The position numbers and the translations under genes were made by a program. The notes beneath the pieces are model-generated. The model was not told where the DNA came from. It ran no database searches and saw nothing but the letters and a program-made list of their open reading frames with translations. From Vibrio cidicii (GTDB lineage: Bacteria; Pseudomonadota; Gammaproteobacteria; Enterobacterales; Vibrionaceae), in the NCBI RefSeq assembly GCF_009763805.1, contig NZ_CP046804.1, positions 496,001 to 560,000 on the forward strand: 64,000 nucleotides of DNA, written 5' to 3'. Numbering within the stretch: the stretch's first letter is position 1; every line of letters starts with the position of its first letter. Positions 19,282 through 30,680 of this stretch are shown here, in pieces.

Positions 19282-20487
19282 ATGTTTTATCCAGTATCCC
19301 TATTCGTTGGGCTGAGGTATCTGCGCGGGCGCTCCGGTGACAGATTCAGTCGCTTCGTCTCTTATATGTCGACTGCGGGCATCACCATCGGTGTGATGGC
19401 GCTGGTCACGGTGCTCTCGGTGATGAACGGTTTTGAAGCGCAGCTTAAAGAGCGCATTTTGGGCGTGTTGCCGCAAGCGGTGGTCTCCTATCAAGACGAA
19501 ACGCCTTGGCAAGCCAGTGCGCCTGGATTTGTCCGAGAGCTTTCACCCTCGCGCACCCCTGTACCGATTGTGCGCGGCGAAGCGGTGATTCAAAGCGCAG
19601 CGCAGCTTTCGGTGGGCTATTTGATTGGCATTGATTCAAGCTTTGACGATCCTATCGCCGAGCATTTGATCGCAGGTTCTGTCGCTGACCTTCATGCTGG
19701 TGAATATCAGGTGTTCCTTGGTCATACGCTGGCAAGAAATCTTAATGTATCCATAGGCGATAAAGTGCGCCTTATGGTGACCAGTGCCAGCCAGTTCACC
19801 CCATTGGGGCGTATGCCAAGCCAGCGCAATTTTACCGTTGCAGGCATGTTTAACACCGGTTCGGATATCGATGGCCAGTTGATGGTGACACACATCAATG
19901 ATGCCGCCAGACTGCTTCGATTGAGTAAGCAAACCATTTCCGGATGGCGACTGTTTTTTGATGATCCATTTGAGGTGACGCAAGTGGCCAAACAAGACCT
20001 GCCTGAGGGTTGGCAGTGGAGTGACTGGCGAGAGCAACGCGGTGAGCTGTTTCAAGCGGTAAAAATGGAAAAGAACATGATGGGCCTGATGCTTGGGCTG
20101 ATTGTTGGTGTCGCGGCGTTTAATATCATTTCGGCGCTGATTATGGTGGTGATGGAAAAGCAAGCTGAAGTGGCGATTTTGAAGACTCAAGGCATGAGCC
20201 AGCGCCACATCATGACGATTTTCATGGTGCAAGGGGCGAGCAGTGGCGTGATTGGCGCGCTGGTGGGCGGTGGCGCGGGTGTTTTACTGTCGCTTAATCT
20301 CAACAGCTTGCTCAACGCCGCTGGCGTGGCGCTGTTCACCTTCGGTGGCAGCCTGCCTGTGGTGATTCAGCCATGGCAAATCTTCTGGGTGATTTTATTG
20401 GCGGTTCTACTTAGTCTAGTGGCTACGCTCTATCCCTCTTACCGCGCATCGTCTGTTAAACCTGCTGAGGCTCTTCGCTATGAATAA
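19282..20487 (+). CDS. lolC: Lipoprotein-releasing ABC transporter permease LolC
   Basis: An inner-membrane subunit (401 residues) of LolCDE, which extracts outer-membrane lipoproteins from the inner membrane and hands them to LolA. It has an N-terminal membrane helix (about 25-48, [18 protein letters not shown]), a periplasmic MacB-like domain, and three helices in the last 140 residues ([19 protein letters not shown]). LolC carries the LolA-binding hook in the periplasmic part. The gene overlaps lolD by eight bases. The ATG at 19282 lacks a strong Shine-Dalgarno but matches the family start [17 protein letters not shown]. Confidence 0.94.
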   Translation: MFYPVSLFVGLRYLRGRSGDRFSRFVSYMSTAGITIGVMALVTVLSVMNGFEAQLKERILGVLPQAVVSYQDETPWQASAPGFVRELSPSRTPVPIVRGEAVIQSAAQLSVGYLIGIDSSFDDPIAEHLIAGSVADLHAGEYQVFLGHTLARNLNVSIGDKVRLMVTSASQFTPLGRMPSQRNFTVAGMFNTGSDIDGQLMVTHINDAARLLRLSKQTISGWRLFFDDPFEVTQVAKQDLPEGWQWSDWREQRGELFQAVKMEKNMMGLMLGLIVGVAAFNIISALIMVVMEKQAEVAILKTQGMSQRHIMTIFMVQGASSGVIGALVGGGAGVLLSLNLNSLLNAAGVALFTFGGSLPVVIQPWQIFWVILLAVLLSLVATLYPSYRASSVKPAEALRYE

Positions 20488-21175
20488 GTTGTTAAAGTGT
20501 CATCACGTGAGCAAAACCTATAGGGAAGGTGAACTCACTACCGAAGTACTCAAAGGCGTAAGCTTTGAGATGGATAAAAGTGAGTTGGTGGCGATTGTTG
20601 GTACCTCTGGCTCAGGCAAAAGTACCTTGCTGCACATTCTCGGCGCCTTGGATGATGCCACTGAGGGTGAGGTAGAATTTCTTAATTATCGCTTGTGTAC
20701 CCTCAGCAGTAATAAGCAAGCGAAGCTGCGCAACCAGCATCTCGGTTTTATCTATCAGTTCCATCATCTGTTGGCCGATTTCTCGGCGCTGGAAAATGTG
20801 GCGATGCCGCTGCTCATTGCGGGCATACCATTGGCTCAAGCTAAGCAAGAAGCGCAGCAACTCTTGGAAAAAGTCGGCCTGAAACATCGCGTTTTACACC
20901 GCCCATCAGAACTGTCTGGTGGTGAGCGCCAACGTGTAGCGATTGCGCGCGCTCTAATTAATAAACCGGAGCTGGTGTTGGCTGATGAACCGACAGGCAA
21001 CCTTGACCACAAGACGGCAGTGCAAATTTACGATCTGATGCGTGAGTTAAATCGTGAGTCGGGCACCGCGTTTTTGGTGGTGACACACGACAATGAGTTG
21101 GCAGCGAAAATGGATCGACAGATGACGATGCAAGATGGTTTGCTGACTCACCCAACCGAGAGTGAGATGAAGTAA
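20480..21175 (+). CDS. lolD: Lipoprotein-releasing ABC transporter ATPase LolD
   Basis: The cytoplasmic ATPase of LolCDE (231 residues). Walker [10 protein letters not shown] is at 41-49, the signature LSGGERQR near 143-150 and Walker [13 protein letters not shown] near 160-171, with the switch histidine in VVTHD. It overlaps lolC upstream by eight bases and its TAA overlaps the lolE ATG by one base, so the three are translationally coupled. Confidence 0.96.
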   Translation: MNKLLKCHHVSKTYREGELTTEVLKGVSFEMDKSELVAIVGTSGSGKSTLLHILGALDDATEGEVEFLNYRLCTLSSNKQAKLRNQHLGFIYQFHHLLADFSALENVAMPLLIAGIPLAQAKQEAQQLLEKVGLKHRVLHRPSELSGGERQRVAIARALINKPELVLADEPTGNLDHKTAVQIYDLMRELNRESGTAFLVVTHDNELAAKMDRQMTMQDGLLTHPTESEMK

Positions 21176-22419
21176 TGTTTTCTTCTTTGCCACTGATGAT
21201 CGGCCGCCGTTTTAGTAAAGCCAAGCAGCGTAATAAAATGGTGTCGTTTATCTCTCTCTCATCCACAATTGGCATTGCCGTTGGTGTAGCGGTGATCATT
21301 ATCGGTCTATCGGCAATGAATGGCTTTGAGCGGGAATTACAGTCGCGTGTGTTGTCAGTTATTCCCCACGCAGAACTCGAAGGCGTGCGTGGCCCGGTTG
21401 CCGACTGGCGCAAAGTGGTCTCACAGGTTACAACACACCCCAACGTGGTGGCCGCCGCGCCGTATGTGAAATTCACGGGTTTGGTCGAGCGCGGCGATCA
21501 GCTCAAAGCGATCGAAGTGCGTGCGGTGGAGCCAGACTATGAACAAGCGGTGTCCAGCATGGCGCAGTTTATCGAAGCGGCTGCGTGGCAGGCATTCACA
21601 CCGGGTAAAAATCAAGTGATTTTAGGGCGCGGCGTCGCGAATGAGATTGACGCCAAGGTCGGCGACTATGTCACTCTTTTAATTCCGCAAGTGGGCAATA
21701 CCAGCAAAGTACAGGCTCCTAAGCGGGGTCGCGTACAGGTGGTTGGCTTTCTTACGCTCAACGGACAAATCGATCACAATGTTGCTTTAGTCCCCCTAGC
21801 CGACGGTCAGCAATACACGACGTTGGGTGATGGAGTGACGGGCATCGCACTGCGTACTAATGATGTGTTGAATGCGCAAAGTATCGTGCGTGATGTCGGA
21901 CAGAAAATCGACATTTATGTCTATTTACGCAGTTGGAAGCAGAAATTTGGCTTTTTATACCGCGATATCCAACTGGTGCGCACCATTATGTATCTCGTGA
22001 TGGTGCTGGTGATTGGCGTTGCCTGTTTTAATATCGTCTCCACCTTGATGATGTCGGTCAAAGACCGTGCTGCGGAAATTGCCATTTTGCGCACCATGGG
22101 CGCCTCAGATCGCCTAGTGAGGCGTATCTTTGTTTGGCAAGGTGTTTTTTCCGGCGTGCTTGGTAGTGTGCTCGGCAGTGTCGTTGGCGTACTGGTGGCA
22201 TTAAACCTCACTACCATAATCAAAGGGCTGGAAAACTTGCTCGACCACCAATTCTTATCGGGTGATATCTATTTTGTCGATTTTCTACCGACACAATTGC
22301 GTTATGAAGATGTGCTGATTGTTTCAGGCACCGCGATCATATTAAGCATTCTTGCCACTTGGTATCCCGCACTCAGAGCCTCCAAACTCCAACCTGCTGC
22401 GGTGTTGAGTAGCAAGTAA
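21175..22419 (+). CDS. lolE: Lipoprotein-releasing ABC transporter permease LolE
   Basis: The second permease of LolCDE (414 residues), homologous to LolC and contacting the lipoprotein cargo. N-terminal helix at about 22-46 (LSSTIGIAVGVAVIIIGLSAMN), periplasmic domain to about 265, then three helices (LVMVLVIGVACFNIVSTL, IFVWQGVFSGVLGSVLGSV, ILSILATWYPALRA). The ending PALRASKLQPAAVLSSK resembles LolC's own C-terminus. A bidirectional terminator closes the operon. Confidence 0.95.
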   Translation: MFSSLPLMIGRRFSKAKQRNKMVSFISLSSTIGIAVGVAVIIIGLSAMNGFERELQSRVLSVIPHAELEGVRGPVADWRKVVSQVTTHPNVVAAAPYVKFTGLVERGDQLKAIEVRAVEPDYEQAVSSMAQFIEAAAWQAFTPGKNQVILGRGVANEIDAKVGDYVTLLIPQVGNTSKVQAPKRGRVQVVGFLTLNGQIDHNVALVPLADGQQYTTLGDGVTGIALRTNDVLNAQSIVRDVGQKIDIYVYLRSWKQKFGFLYRDIQLVRTIMYLVMVLVIGVACFNIVSTLMMSVKDRAAEIAILRTMGASDRLVRRIFVWQGVFSGVLGSVLGSVVGVLVALNLTTIIKGLENLLDHQFLSGDIYFVDFLPTQLRYEDVLIVSGTAIILSILATWYPALRASKLQPAAVLSSK

Positions 22420-22446
22420 TGTTCTGATTCATAGAAGCAAAAACGA

Positions 22447-22476
22447 CAAAAGGACCGCTTGGTCCTTTTGTTTTTA
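22447..22476. terminator. Terminator after lolE
   Basis: Perfect 11-bp stem (22447-22457 with 22462-22472) and GCTT loop, followed by five T; A-rich on the other side, so it may also serve the convergent DUF2062 gene. Confidence 0.88.
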
Positions 22477-22561
22477 CTACTTTTATTACATCTGATTTCA
22501 TTAGCCCAGTGCGATAAATCGAAACTTATGCCACTGCTTGCCAACATTTCAGCATCTTGCG

Positions 22562-23071
22562 TTATCTTGCTTGACGCTTCTGCCAACTTCTCACGACAGA
22601 GTAACGCCACAAACCGCGAATGCCAAAGTAGCCGACAATCGACGAAACCACGCCGCAGATGGTGCACCCGAGTAAGAACGGAGGGCCAATGGTGCTCATT
22701 TGTTCAATGATGAAGTCCCAAGAAAGTTCGAAATGAAAAGGCTGTGGCGGAACATTCATCACGAAAGCGCCGAGTTTGTAGGCGAAGTAAAACAGCACGG
22801 GCATGGTGATCGGATTACTTACCCAAACCAGCGCGACTGAAAGCGGCAAATTGACACCAAGCAATACCGCTAAACCCGCTGACATGATCATCTGACTCGG
22901 TAGCGGAACAAAAGCCATAAACAGGCCAACAGCAAAAGCACCTGCCGCAGAACGGCGATTTAGGCACCACAAATTGGGGTTGTATAAAACGTTACCAAAC
23001 ACTTTCAATGCTTTTTGACGTTTTATCAGCTCATGGTCTGGCATGAAGCGTTTGATCAGCTTTCTTGGCAT
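22562..23071 (-). CDS. DUF2062 family membrane protein
   Basis: A 169-residue inner-membrane protein of the DUF2062 family, seen widely in gammaproteobacteria between lolE and comEC. It has two to three membrane segments (AVGLFMAFVPLPSQMIM, LAVLLGVNLPLSVALVW, MPVLFYFAYKLGAFVM), with the family hallmark of Pro-rich turns (FVPLPSQ, VSNPITMP). No function is established. Its basic N-terminus (MPRKLIKRFM) faces the cytoplasm. Start codon lies nine bases from the divergent comEC start. Confidence 0.82.
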   Translation of the reverse strand: MPRKLIKRFMPDHELIKRQKALKVFGNVLYNPNLWCLNRRSAAGAFAVGLFMAFVPLPSQMIMSAGLAVLLGVNLPLSVALVWVSNPITMPVLFYFAYKLGAFVMNVPPQPFHFELSWDFIIEQMSTIGPPFLLGCTICGVVSSIVGYFGIRGLWRYSVVRSWQKRQAR

Positions 23072-23079
23072 AGGACAAC

Positions 23080-25335
23080 ATGACTCTCTTAGGTAACAAT
23101 TGGTTCTTGGCTTCGTTCTCAGCGACCCTTATCTCGGCGAATTATTGGCCGCTCATGCCTTCCTGGCGGTGGTTGTTGCTGATTGTGATTGCCATCTTAT
23201 TAATTACGAGACTGAAAAGGTGGCGGAGCTCACTCGGTATTGGCTTGGCGCTTGTGGTTGCGATTTGTTCGGGAAATCTAATCCAGCGGAAAGCGGAAAC
23301 CCTGTTTCAGGCAGGGGTGAATATTACCATAAACGGGCAAGTTGACAGCCCTTTTAAGCAAATAAGTCACGGCTATGAGGGGATTATTTATATTACGCAC
23401 ATTAATGGCCAGCCACTGACGCTTTTTGAGCGAGCAAAAGTTCGCCTGATTGCGCCAATTTTGCTCAATCAGGGTGATCTCCTTGCTGGTCGAGTAAACA
23501 TCAAACCTATTTATGGACTGCTGAACCAGGCTGGATTTGACAGTGAAAGGTTTGCTCTCAGCCAACAAGTCTTAGCCAGAGCAACACTTGATCGACAGCA
23601 TTCGTGGCGGGTTACGTCGAGGTACTCGGTTAGATCGGCGCTGATTGAAAAAGTCTCCCTGCAATTGGCGCAGGCATCGCACTCAGCTTTGTTAATGGCA
23701 CTCAGTTTTGGCGTGCGTGACCAGATCGAGACGCAGCAGTGGCAACTGCTCAAACAGAGCGGATTGATTCATCTTCTTTCGATCTCTGGCTTGCATATAG
23801 GTATGGCGTTTGGTTGTGGCTATTGGCTCGGCCATTGGATGCGGGTAGGGCAAAGACCGCTTCTTTTCGCGCCGATCATGCTCGGTCTGGTGTTTGCTTG
23901 GGCTTATGCTTGGTTGGCCGGCTTTACCCTACCGACTCAGCGAGCACTCATCTTTTGTCTCCTGATGGCATCGCTCTCTTTGATGAACGGTCAGATAAGC
24001 CGTTGGAGTACCTTACTTTTGGTGCTGGCATGCTGTTTAGTGCTATCGCCTTTTTCCCCGCTTTCTTCTAGCTTCTGGTTATCTTTTCTCGCCGTCGGCG
24101 CGGTTTTTCTCACCATCAACCAAGGCCATTTTCATGCCTCATGGCGCAAGAGAACAACCAAGCTGCTACTCACGCAAGCATCGTTACTGCTGTTTCTCGC
24201 GCCCGTAACTGGGCACTTCTTTTCCGGTTTTAGCGTTGCTGCTCTGGTATACAACTTAGTGTTTATCCCTTGGTTTACGCTGGCTGTGGTTCCTTTGGTG
24301 CTGGCTGGTTTGTTGTTTTCGGCCTTATCTTTGCCAAGCGTCGCCGCGCTCATTTGGCAACTGGCAGATTGGTCTTTACAACCGTTAAGCCTGCTGTTGC
24401 CTTATGCACGTCACGGTTGGTGGCCACTCACCGACGGGCAGATAACCGTTATCACCCTCTTGGCTCTGCTGATTCTGTTCCGACGCCTGTTCACGCCCAT
24501 GTTCGCGTTGACTGCTTTGGGGATAAGCATGGCGATGACGATAAGTCATCGCCAGCAGAATGATATCCGTATTGATCTATTGGACGTCGGTCATGGGCTG
24601 GCGGTATTGATTGAGAAAAATGATCACCTGCTGCTTTATGATACTGGCAAAGGGTGGCTGGACGGCAGTATTGCCCAGCAAATCATTGAGCCTTTGATGC
24701 TTAAAAGGGGCCATCGCGGTTTGGATGGTCTGATTCTTAGCCACCTAGACAACGACCATGCCGGAGGGAAAGCGTATGTAGAGTCCATGCTGTCACCGAA
24801 ATGGCGCATGAGCAGTTCGCAGCAAGAGCACTATTTACCCTGTCTTCGTGGTGATCAGCATGAATGGCAAGGGATGCTGCTTGAAGTTCTGTGGCCACCG
24901 AGACTAGTTAAACGGGCCTATAACCCTCACTCGTGCGTGATTCGGCTCAGCGATAGGGAAAATCAGTTTTCAATCTTACTCACGGGAGACATTGATGCCG
25001 TCGCCGAGTGGATTTTGGCTCGAGAGCCTGAAGAGGTGACAAGCGATATTATGCTGGTCCCGCATCATGGCAGTTTAACCTCGTCCTCACCGGATTTTGT
25101 CGCCGCAGTCGCGCCGCAGTTGGCGTTGGCCTCACTCGCCAAAGGTAACCAGTGGGGCATGCCGAGAAAAGAGGTCTTACGCACTTATCAGCAATACGAG
25201 GTGCGCTGGTTAGATACTGGAGAAGAAGGGCAGATTACGGTTTGGGTTCACCAAGGTCACTGGTCAGTAAAAACGCTACGCAGCAATAGTTTGCAGCCTT
25301 GGTATAGGCAGATGCTACGGAACCAAGTAGAATGA
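23080..25335 (+). CDS. comEC: ComEC/Rec2-family DNA uptake channel protein
   Basis: A 751-residue polytopic inner-membrane protein required in natural transformation to pass one DNA strand into the cytoplasm. N-terminal helices are followed by a DUF4131/OB-like part, the competence membrane domain beginning at [18 protein letters not shown] (about 230), and a C-terminal metallo-beta-lactamase domain (from about 500) with [21 protein letters not shown] (metal ligands) and HHGS. In Vibrio it supports chitin-induced competence. The gene is followed by msbA after 31 bases, as in E. coli ycaI-msbA. Start at 23080 is immediately divergent from the DUF2062 gene. Confidence 0.92.
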   Translation: MTLLGNNWFLASFSATLISANYWPLMPSWRWLLLIVIAILLITRLKRWRSSLGIGLALVVAICSGNLIQRKAETLFQAGVNITINGQVDSPFKQISHGYEGIIYITHINGQPLTLFERAKVRLIAPILLNQGDLLAGRVNIKPIYGLLNQAGFDSERFALSQQVLARATLDRQHSWRVTSRYSVRSALIEKVSLQLAQASHSALLMALSFGVRDQIETQQWQLLKQSGLIHLLSISGLHIGMAFGCGYWLGHWMRVGQRPLLFAPIMLGLVFAWAYAWLAGFTLPTQRALIFCLLMASLSLMNGQISRWSTLLLVLACCLVLSPFSPLSSSFWLSFLAVGAVFLTINQGHFHASWRKRTTKLLLTQASLLLFLAPVTGHFFSGFSVAALVYNLVFIPWFTLAVVPLVLAGLLFSALSLPSVAALIWQLADWSLQPLSLLLPYARHGWWPLTDGQITVITLLALLILFRRLFTPMFALTALGISMAMTISHRQQNDIRIDLLDVGHGLAVLIEKNDHLLLYDTGKGWLDGSIAQQIIEPLMLKRGHRGLDGLILSHLDNDHAGGKAYVESMLSPKWRMSSSQQEHYLPCLRGDQHEWQGMLLEVLWPPRLVKRAYNPHSCVIRLSDRENQFSILLTGDIDAVAEWILAREPEEVTSDIMLVPHHGSLTSSSPDFVAAVAPQLALASLAKGNQWGMPRKEVLRTYQQYEVRWLDTGEEGQITVWVHQGHWSVKTLRSNSLQPWYRQMLRNQVE

Positions 25336-25366
25336 CCACTTGATTAAAGAAAAGAATCTCTTATCT

Positions 25367-27118
25367 ATGTCGATTACAGCAGATGAATCAACTTGGCGCA
25401 CCTTTAAGCGTCTGTGGACTTTTATCCGTCTTTACAAATCTGGATTAGCCGTTGCCGTTGTTGCATTGGTGATCAACGCCGTTTCTGATACCTACATGGT
25501 TTCCTTGCTCAAACCGCTTCTTGATGAAGGGTTTGGTAGTGCCGAATCAGACTTCCTTCGTACCCTACCATTGATTATTTTCGCCATGATGTTCATTCGT
25601 GGTGTCAGTAGTTTTATCTCGGCGTATTGCTTGAGTTGGGTCTCTGGTAACGTGGTGATGCAAATCCGTCGTATGGTGTTTAACCACTATATGCAGATGC
25701 CAGTTTCGTTTTTTGATCGTGAAAAATCGGGCAGCTTGCTTTCGCGAATTACTTACGATTCAGAGCAAGTCTCCGCGGCAACCAGTCAGGCATTAGTGAG
25801 CATCGTGCGCGAGGGCGCCAGCATTATTGGCTTGTTAGTACTGATGTTCTACAACAGCTGGCAGCTTTCTCTGGTGCTGATTTTGGTTGCCCCTGTTGTG
25901 GCATGGGGGATCGGCGTAGTATCAAAACGCTTTCGTAAGATCTCCAAAAATATGCAAACCATCATGGGCGTTGTTACCAGTTCTGCGGAACAGATGCTCA
26001 AAGGGCATAAAGTGGTGCTGAGTTATGGTGGTCAGGATGTTGAAAAACAGCGTTTTGATAAAGTCAGCAACCAAATGCGTCAGCAGAGCATGAAGCTTGT
26101 TACGGCGCAAGCGGCCGCTAACCCGATCATTCAGATGATTGCATCGGTTGCCATTGTTGTGGTGCTTTATTTGGCGAGCGTTGACTCAATAAAAGAGCAA
26201 CTGACCCCTGGGACTTTCACCGTGGTTTTCTCGGCGATGTTTGGTCTCATGCGCCCGTTAAAAGCGCTGACAAGTGTCACTTCGCAGTTCCAACGTGGTA
26301 TGGCCGCAGCGCAAACGCTGTTTGCATTGGTGGATATTGAGCCGGAGAAAAACCACGGGACTCATACGGTAGAACGTGCCGAAGGGGATGTTGCGGTAAA
26401 AGATATCTCGTTTACTTATCAAGGCACGGAGAAGCCGGCGCTGCAGCATGTCTCTTTTGATATACCGAAAGGCAAAACGGTAGCGTTGGTGGGCCGATCC
26501 GGTTCAGGCAAAAGTACCATAGCGAATCTATTCACCCGTTTTTACGATGTCGATGAAGGCTCTATCGAGCTGGATGGCGTTGATATTCGTGACTACGAAC
26601 TGAAAAATTTACGTACTCACTTTGCTTTAGTATCACAAAATGTCCACCTATTTAATGATACTTTGGCGAACAATATTGCCTATGCCGCGGAAGAAAAGTA
26701 TAGCCGTGCCGATATTGAGCGTGCCGCTGAACTGGCCCATGCGATGGAGTTTATCTCCAAAATGGAACATGGGCTCGATACGGTTATCGGTGAAAATGGT
26801 GCCAGTTTGTCTGGGGGCCAGCGTCAACGGGTTGCTATCGCACGGGCATTGCTGCGAGATGCGCCAGTACTGATCCTCGATGAAGCGACTTCTGCTTTGG
26901 ATACTGAATCGGAAAGGGCGATTCAATCTGCATTAGATGAGTTGCAAAAAGACAAAACGGTTTTGGTCATTGCGCACCGTTTGTCAACCATTGAACAAGC
27001 AGATCAAATCTTAGTGGTCGATGACGGAACCATTATCGAGCGAGGCTCGCACGCTGAGCTGATCGCCAAAGATGGCGCTTATGCCCAGTTGCATAAGATT
27101 CAGTTTGGTGACTCCTAG
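25367..27118 (+). CDS. msbA: Lipid A flippase MsbA
   Basis: A 583-residue homodimeric ABC exporter that flips lipid A core across the inner membrane. Six membrane helices occupy the first 320 residues; the ATPase domain has Walker [10 protein letters not shown] at 376-384, signature LSGGQRQR and Walker [14 protein letters not shown]. The ATG at 25367 is chosen because [16 protein letters not shown] matches the family start; an in-frame ATG nine codons upstream is not supported. Its TAG overlaps the GTG of lpxK by one base. Confidence 0.95.
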   Translation: MSITADESTWRTFKRLWTFIRLYKSGLAVAVVALVINAVSDTYMVSLLKPLLDEGFGSAESDFLRTLPLIIFAMMFIRGVSSFISAYCLSWVSGNVVMQIRRMVFNHYMQMPVSFFDREKSGSLLSRITYDSEQVSAATSQALVSIVREGASIIGLLVLMFYNSWQLSLVLILVAPVVAWGIGVVSKRFRKISKNMQTIMGVVTSSAEQMLKGHKVVLSYGGQDVEKQRFDKVSNQMRQQSMKLVTAQAAANPIIQMIASVAIVVVLYLASVDSIKEQLTPGTFTVVFSAMFGLMRPLKALTSVTSQFQRGMAAAQTLFALVDIEPEKNHGTHTVERAEGDVAVKDISFTYQGTEKPALQHVSFDIPKGKTVALVGRSGSGKSTIANLFTRFYDVDEGSIELDGVDIRDYELKNLRTHFALVSQNVHLFNDTLANNIAYAAEEKYSRADIERAAELAHAMEFISKMEHGLDTVIGENGASLSGGQRQRVAIARALLRDAPVLILDEATSALDTESERAIQSALDELQKDKTVLVIAHRLSTIEQADQILVVDDGTIIERGSHAELIAKDGAYAQLHKIQFGDS

Positions 27119-28125
27119 TGGTCGAAAAAATTTGGTTTGAGAACCATCCGATCAAGTATCTATTGTGGCCGCTGCTGTGGCCACTCTCTTTGCTGTTTGG
27201 TGTTATCAGCCGTCGTAAGAAACAGGCTTATCTGCTTGGTAAAAAAACAGCCTATAGAGCACCTGTACCAGTGGTGGTCGTGGGCAACATTACGGCGGGT
27301 GGCAATGGTAAGACCCCAGTTGTGGTTTGGCTGGTGGAAGCGTTGCAACAACGAGGTTTTAAACCCGGCGTTGTTTCACGCGGCTATGGTGCTAAAGCGC
27401 CAAGCTATCCCTTGCTCGTCGATGAAACGACTTTAACCGCACATTGTGGTGACGAACCCAAGCTGATTTTCCAACGTACAGGCGCTCTTGTGGCGGTTGA
27501 TCCCAATCGCCCTCAAGCGGTAAAAGCGCTTCTAAGCCAAGGGGTGGATGTCATTATCAGCGATGATGGCTTGCAACATTATGCCTTACAGCGTGACGTC
27601 GAAATCGTTGTGGTTGATGGACAGCGACGCTTTGGCTCAGAGCAGTTGATTCCACTTGGCCCACTGCGCGAACCCGTTTCACGCTTGTTTAGTGTCGATT
27701 TTGTCATCACCAACGGTGGTAAGGCTAAGCCGGATGAAACTGGTATGACACTAGCGCCGGGGAAAGCTATTAACTTGCTTACAGGAGAGCAGGTAGAAGT
27801 GCAATCGCTCGCCGCTCTGGTCGCTTTTGCTGGCATTGGTCATCCGCCACGTTTTTTTGCCACTTTAGAGCAGTTAGGCGCTAAATTGGTAGCCACCCAA
27901 GAGTTTGCTGATCACCAAGATTTTGAGCACAAAGCGTTGGAGAAACTGGTTATTCAGGGTGAAAACGTCATAATGACAGAAAAAGATGCGGTCAAGTGCC
28001 GCCAATTTGCCCAGAAGAACTGGTGGTATTTACCGGTATCGGCGCAGTTTGATTTGCACAAAGAACAACAGATTTTACAAAGAATAACAGAGGTTATAAG
28101 AAAGTATGGATCACCGTCTGCTTGA
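27118..28125 (+). CDS. lpxK: Tetraacyldisaccharide 4'-kinase LpxK
   Basis: A 335-residue peripheral inner-membrane kinase that phosphorylates the 4' position of tetraacyldisaccharide-1-phosphate to form lipid IVA. An N-terminal membrane anchor ([18 protein letters not shown], 13-30) precedes the P-loop [12 protein letters not shown] (56-67), the catalytic Asp region DDGLQHYAL and [11 protein letters not shown] start overlapping msbA. The last 20 bases overlap the next small gene. Confidence 0.95.
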   Translation: MVEKIWFENHPIKYLLWPLLWPLSLLFGVISRRKKQAYLLGKKTAYRAPVPVVVVGNITAGGNGKTPVVVWLVEALQQRGFKPGVVSRGYGAKAPSYPLLVDETTLTAHCGDEPKLIFQRTGALVAVDPNRPQAVKALLSQGVDVIISDDGLQHYALQRDVEIVVVDGQRRFGSEQLIPLGPLREPVSRLFSVDFVITNGGKAKPDETGMTLAPGKAINLLTGEQVEVQSLAALVAFAGIGHPPRFFATLEQLGAKLVATQEFADHQDFEHKALEKLVIQGENVIMTEKDAVKCRQFAQKNWWYLPVSAQFDLHKEQQILQRITEVIRKYGSPSA

Positions 28126-28285
28126 GATTGTTGCGTGCCCAGTATGCAAAGGAAAATTAACATTCGATAAAGATAATCAGGAGTTGATCTGTAAGCTCGA
28201 TCGTCTCGCCTACCCAATTAAAGAGGGTATTCCTGTATTACTTGAGCCAGAGGCTCGCAGTATGGCCATGGACGAGGGGCGCTAA
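28106..28285 (+). CDS. ycaR: Trm112-like small protein YcaR
   Basis: A 59-residue protein ([18 protein letters not shown] at its start) of the UPF0434/Trm112 family, conserved between lpxK and kdsB in many gammaproteobacteria. One CxxC pair (CPVC) and a single later Cys (LICKL) resemble a zinc ribbon with one ligand missing. [19 protein letters not shown] is the family signature. It overlaps lpxK by 20 bases and its TAA overlaps the kdsB ATG by one base, so it is translated within the msbA-kdsB operon. Function unknown; Trm112 proteins elsewhere act as partners of methyltransferases. Confidence 0.9.
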   Translation: MDHRLLEIVACPVCKGKLTFDKDNQELICKLDRLAYPIKEGIPVLLEPEARSMAMDEGR

Positions 28286-29043
28286 TGTCATTCACGGTTG
28301 TTATTCCTGCTCGTTACCAGTCTAGTCGTCTGCCGGGCAAGCCACTGGCGGATATTGCGGGTAAACCAATGATTCAGTGGGTTTACGAACAAGCGATCCA
28401 AGCAGGTGCGCAAGATGTGATTATTGCGACCGATGATGAGCGTGTTGCTGATGCTGTTGTTGCTTTTGATGGCAAAGTCTGTATGACGTCACCGAATCAT
28501 GAGTCGGGTACCGAGCGCCTTGCGGAAGTGGTGAAAAGCATGGGCATTGCCGACGATCACATTATTGTGAATGTGCAGGGTGACGAGCCGCTGATTCCAC
28601 CAGAGATCATTCGTCAAGTGGCGGATAATTTAGCCGCGAGCACTGCGCCTATGGCGACTCTTGGCGTTGCGATAACCAACGAAGAGGAAGTGTTCAATCC
28701 CAATGCGGTGAAGGTCGTAACAGACAAAGAAGGCTATGCGCTTTATTTTAGTCGCGCAACCATTCCCTGGGATCGCGATGCGTATGCGCGCGGTGAAAAA
28801 CTGCCGCCTCAGACATTGATGCGTCACATTGGTATCTACGCTTACCGCGCAGGTTTTATCAATACGTACGTTAACTGGCAACCAAGTTCATTGGAAAAGA
28901 TAGAGTGCCTCGAGCAACTTCGCGTGCTCTGGTACGGTGAAAAAATTCACGTTGCACTGGCAAAAGAAGCGCCACCAGCGGGCGTGGATACCCCCGCAGA
29001 TCTTGAGCTTGTAAGGCACATTGTTAGCCAAGCAAATAAGTAA
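28285..29043 (+). CDS. kdsB: 3-deoxy-manno-octulosonate cytidylyltransferase KdsB
   Basis: A 252-residue cytoplasmic enzyme that activates Kdo with CTP to CMP-Kdo for lipopolysaccharide inner core. The nucleotide-binding start [18 protein letters not shown], the acid motif [15 protein letters not shown] and the C-terminal [11 protein letters not shown] are all intact. The ATG overlaps the previous stop. The gene ends the comEC-msbA-lpxK-ycaR-kdsB unit, followed by a terminator. Confidence 0.96.
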   Translation: MSFTVVIPARYQSSRLPGKPLADIAGKPMIQWVYEQAIQAGAQDVIIATDDERVADAVVAFDGKVCMTSPNHESGTERLAEVVKSMGIADDHIIVNVQGDEPLIPPEIIRQVADNLAASTAPMATLGVAITNEEEVFNPNAVKVVTDKEGYALYFSRATIPWDRDAYARGEKLPPQTLMRHIGIYAYRAGFINTYVNWQPSSLEKIECLEQLRVLWYGEKIHVALAKEAPPAGVDTPADLELVRHIVSQANK

Positions 29044-29047
29044 AATT

Positions 29048-29086
29048 TAAAAAAGCCTAATGTGTAGTACGTTAGGCTTTTGTTTA
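29048..29086. terminator. Bidirectional terminator between kdsB and spoVR
   Basis: 10-bp perfect stem (29051-29060 with 29072-29081), A-rich on the left and T-rich on the right, between convergent genes. Confidence 0.85.
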
Positions 29087-29153
29087 CTCAATCGTGCAGA
29101 AAACAGAATCACACAATGAGCGCTTGGTTGCTGAATAAATGACTCGTGTGTCT

Positions 29154-30669
29154 CTACTCCTTGGCAGGGCACGTAGCCAGAACTTCGCGATGTCCGGATT
29201 CCTTCACTTCTTCCAAAATCACTTCAAAGCCCCAAATTCGATACAAGTGTTTTAGCACTTCTTCATAGCTTTTATCCAGCGGGATCCGATTGTGCGGCAC
29301 ATATTGCAGTGTCAGCGAAACGGTCACCACGCACATCGACATTGAAGACCTGAATGTTGGGCTCTAGGTTCGACAGATTATACTGTGCGGCCAATGCTTC
29401 TCTGATTTTTCGATATCCGCTATCGTCATGAATTGCATTCACCTCAATAAAGTTTTTACGGTCATCATCTTGAATAGCAAACAGTTTAAAATCGCGGATG
29501 ATTTTAGGTGACAAGTACTGGCTGATAAAACTCTCGTCTTTAAAGTTATGCATAGCGAAATGAACGGCGTCTAGCCAGTTGCTGCCAGCGAGTTCCGGGA
29601 ACCACTCGCGGTCTTCGTCGGTGGGTTCTTCACAGATACGTTTGATGTCTCTGAACATGGCAAACCCGAGTGCATACGGATTGATACCACTGAAATAGGG
29701 GCTGTTATAGGGGGGCTGAGCGACCACACTGGTATGACTGTGCAAAAATTCCAGAATGAACTTATCGGACACTAATCCCTCGTCGTATAGATGATTCAAA
29801 ATCGTGTAGTGCCAGAAAGTTGCCCAGCCTTCGTTCATCACTTGAGTCTGTTTTTGCGGATAAAAGTATTGGCTGATTTTTCTCACAATACGCACAATTT
29901 CACGCTGCCACGGTTCAAGCAATGGCGCATGTTTTTCAATAAAGTAGAGAATATTTTCTTGCGGTTCACTGGGGAAGCGAAGCTGATTGCGTTCTTCTTT
30001 GGCTTTTGCTTTCGGCACAGTGCGCCACAATTCATTGACCTGTGATTGCAAGTATGCCTCACGCTCCTCTTGACGAGCTTTTTCTTCGTTGATCGAAATC
30101 TTCTCTGGCCGTTTGTAGCGATCAACACCAAAATTCATCAGTGCATGGCAGGAATCAAGCAGTTTTTCCACTTCGGTTTCGCCATACTTGATTTCGCACT
30201 CAGCAATGTAATTTTTGGCAAAAAGTAGGTAGTCAATGATAGAACTGGCGTCGGTCCAGGTTTGAAACAGATAATTACCCTTAAAGAAGGAGTTATGCCC
30301 ATAACAAGCGTGTGCCATGACCAAAGCTTGCATGGTGACGGTATTCTCTTCCATCAAGTAGGCGATACAGGGGTTGGAGTTGATCACAATCTCATAGGCT
30401 AAGCCCATTTGTCCGTGTTTGTAATTTTGCTCAGTTTGAATAAATTTTTTACCGAACGACCAGTGGTTGTAGTTGATTGGCATGCCGATGCTTGAATAGG
30501 CATCCATCATCTGCTCTGAGGTGATCACTTCGATCTGATTAGGATAAGTGTCCAGACGATAGTGCTCTGCCACCCGCTTTATCTCTTGATGGTATTGATC
30601 CAGCAAATCGAAAGTCCAGTCAGGGCCATCTGGTAAGGTTTTACGCTTTTGCTTAGTTTTGGTTGTCAT
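29154..30669 (-). CDS. ycgB: SpoVR family protein (YcgB), frameshifted as read
   Basis: A cytoplasmic protein of the SpoVR/YcgB family, here 504 residues after repair (E. coli YcgB 510). The family goes with the YeaG kinase and YeaH but its activity is unclear. N-terminal GPDWTFDLLDQYHQEIKRVA, NEGWATFWHYTI and YFSGINPYALGFAMFRDIK are family blocks. As read the frame turns after DVRGDR into a stop at 29272. The continuing frame gives SLTLQYVPHNRIPLD and ends at 29154. Removing one base from the AAA at 29318-29320 (CGAAACG to CGAACG, plus strand) fuses them. The gene ends the yeaG-yeaH-spoVR operon, 11 bases after yeaH. Confidence 0.9.
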
Positions 30670-30680
30670 GCGCAGTCCTC

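Noticed and set aside
19636..20232. Minus-strand frame of about 200 codons inside lolC
   Set aside because: Antisense to a conserved permease, rich in His and Gln as expected for reverse-complement reading; no ribosome site.
25340..25366. Extended msbA start
   Set aside because: Nine extra residues are not conserved; ATG at 25367 matches the family start.
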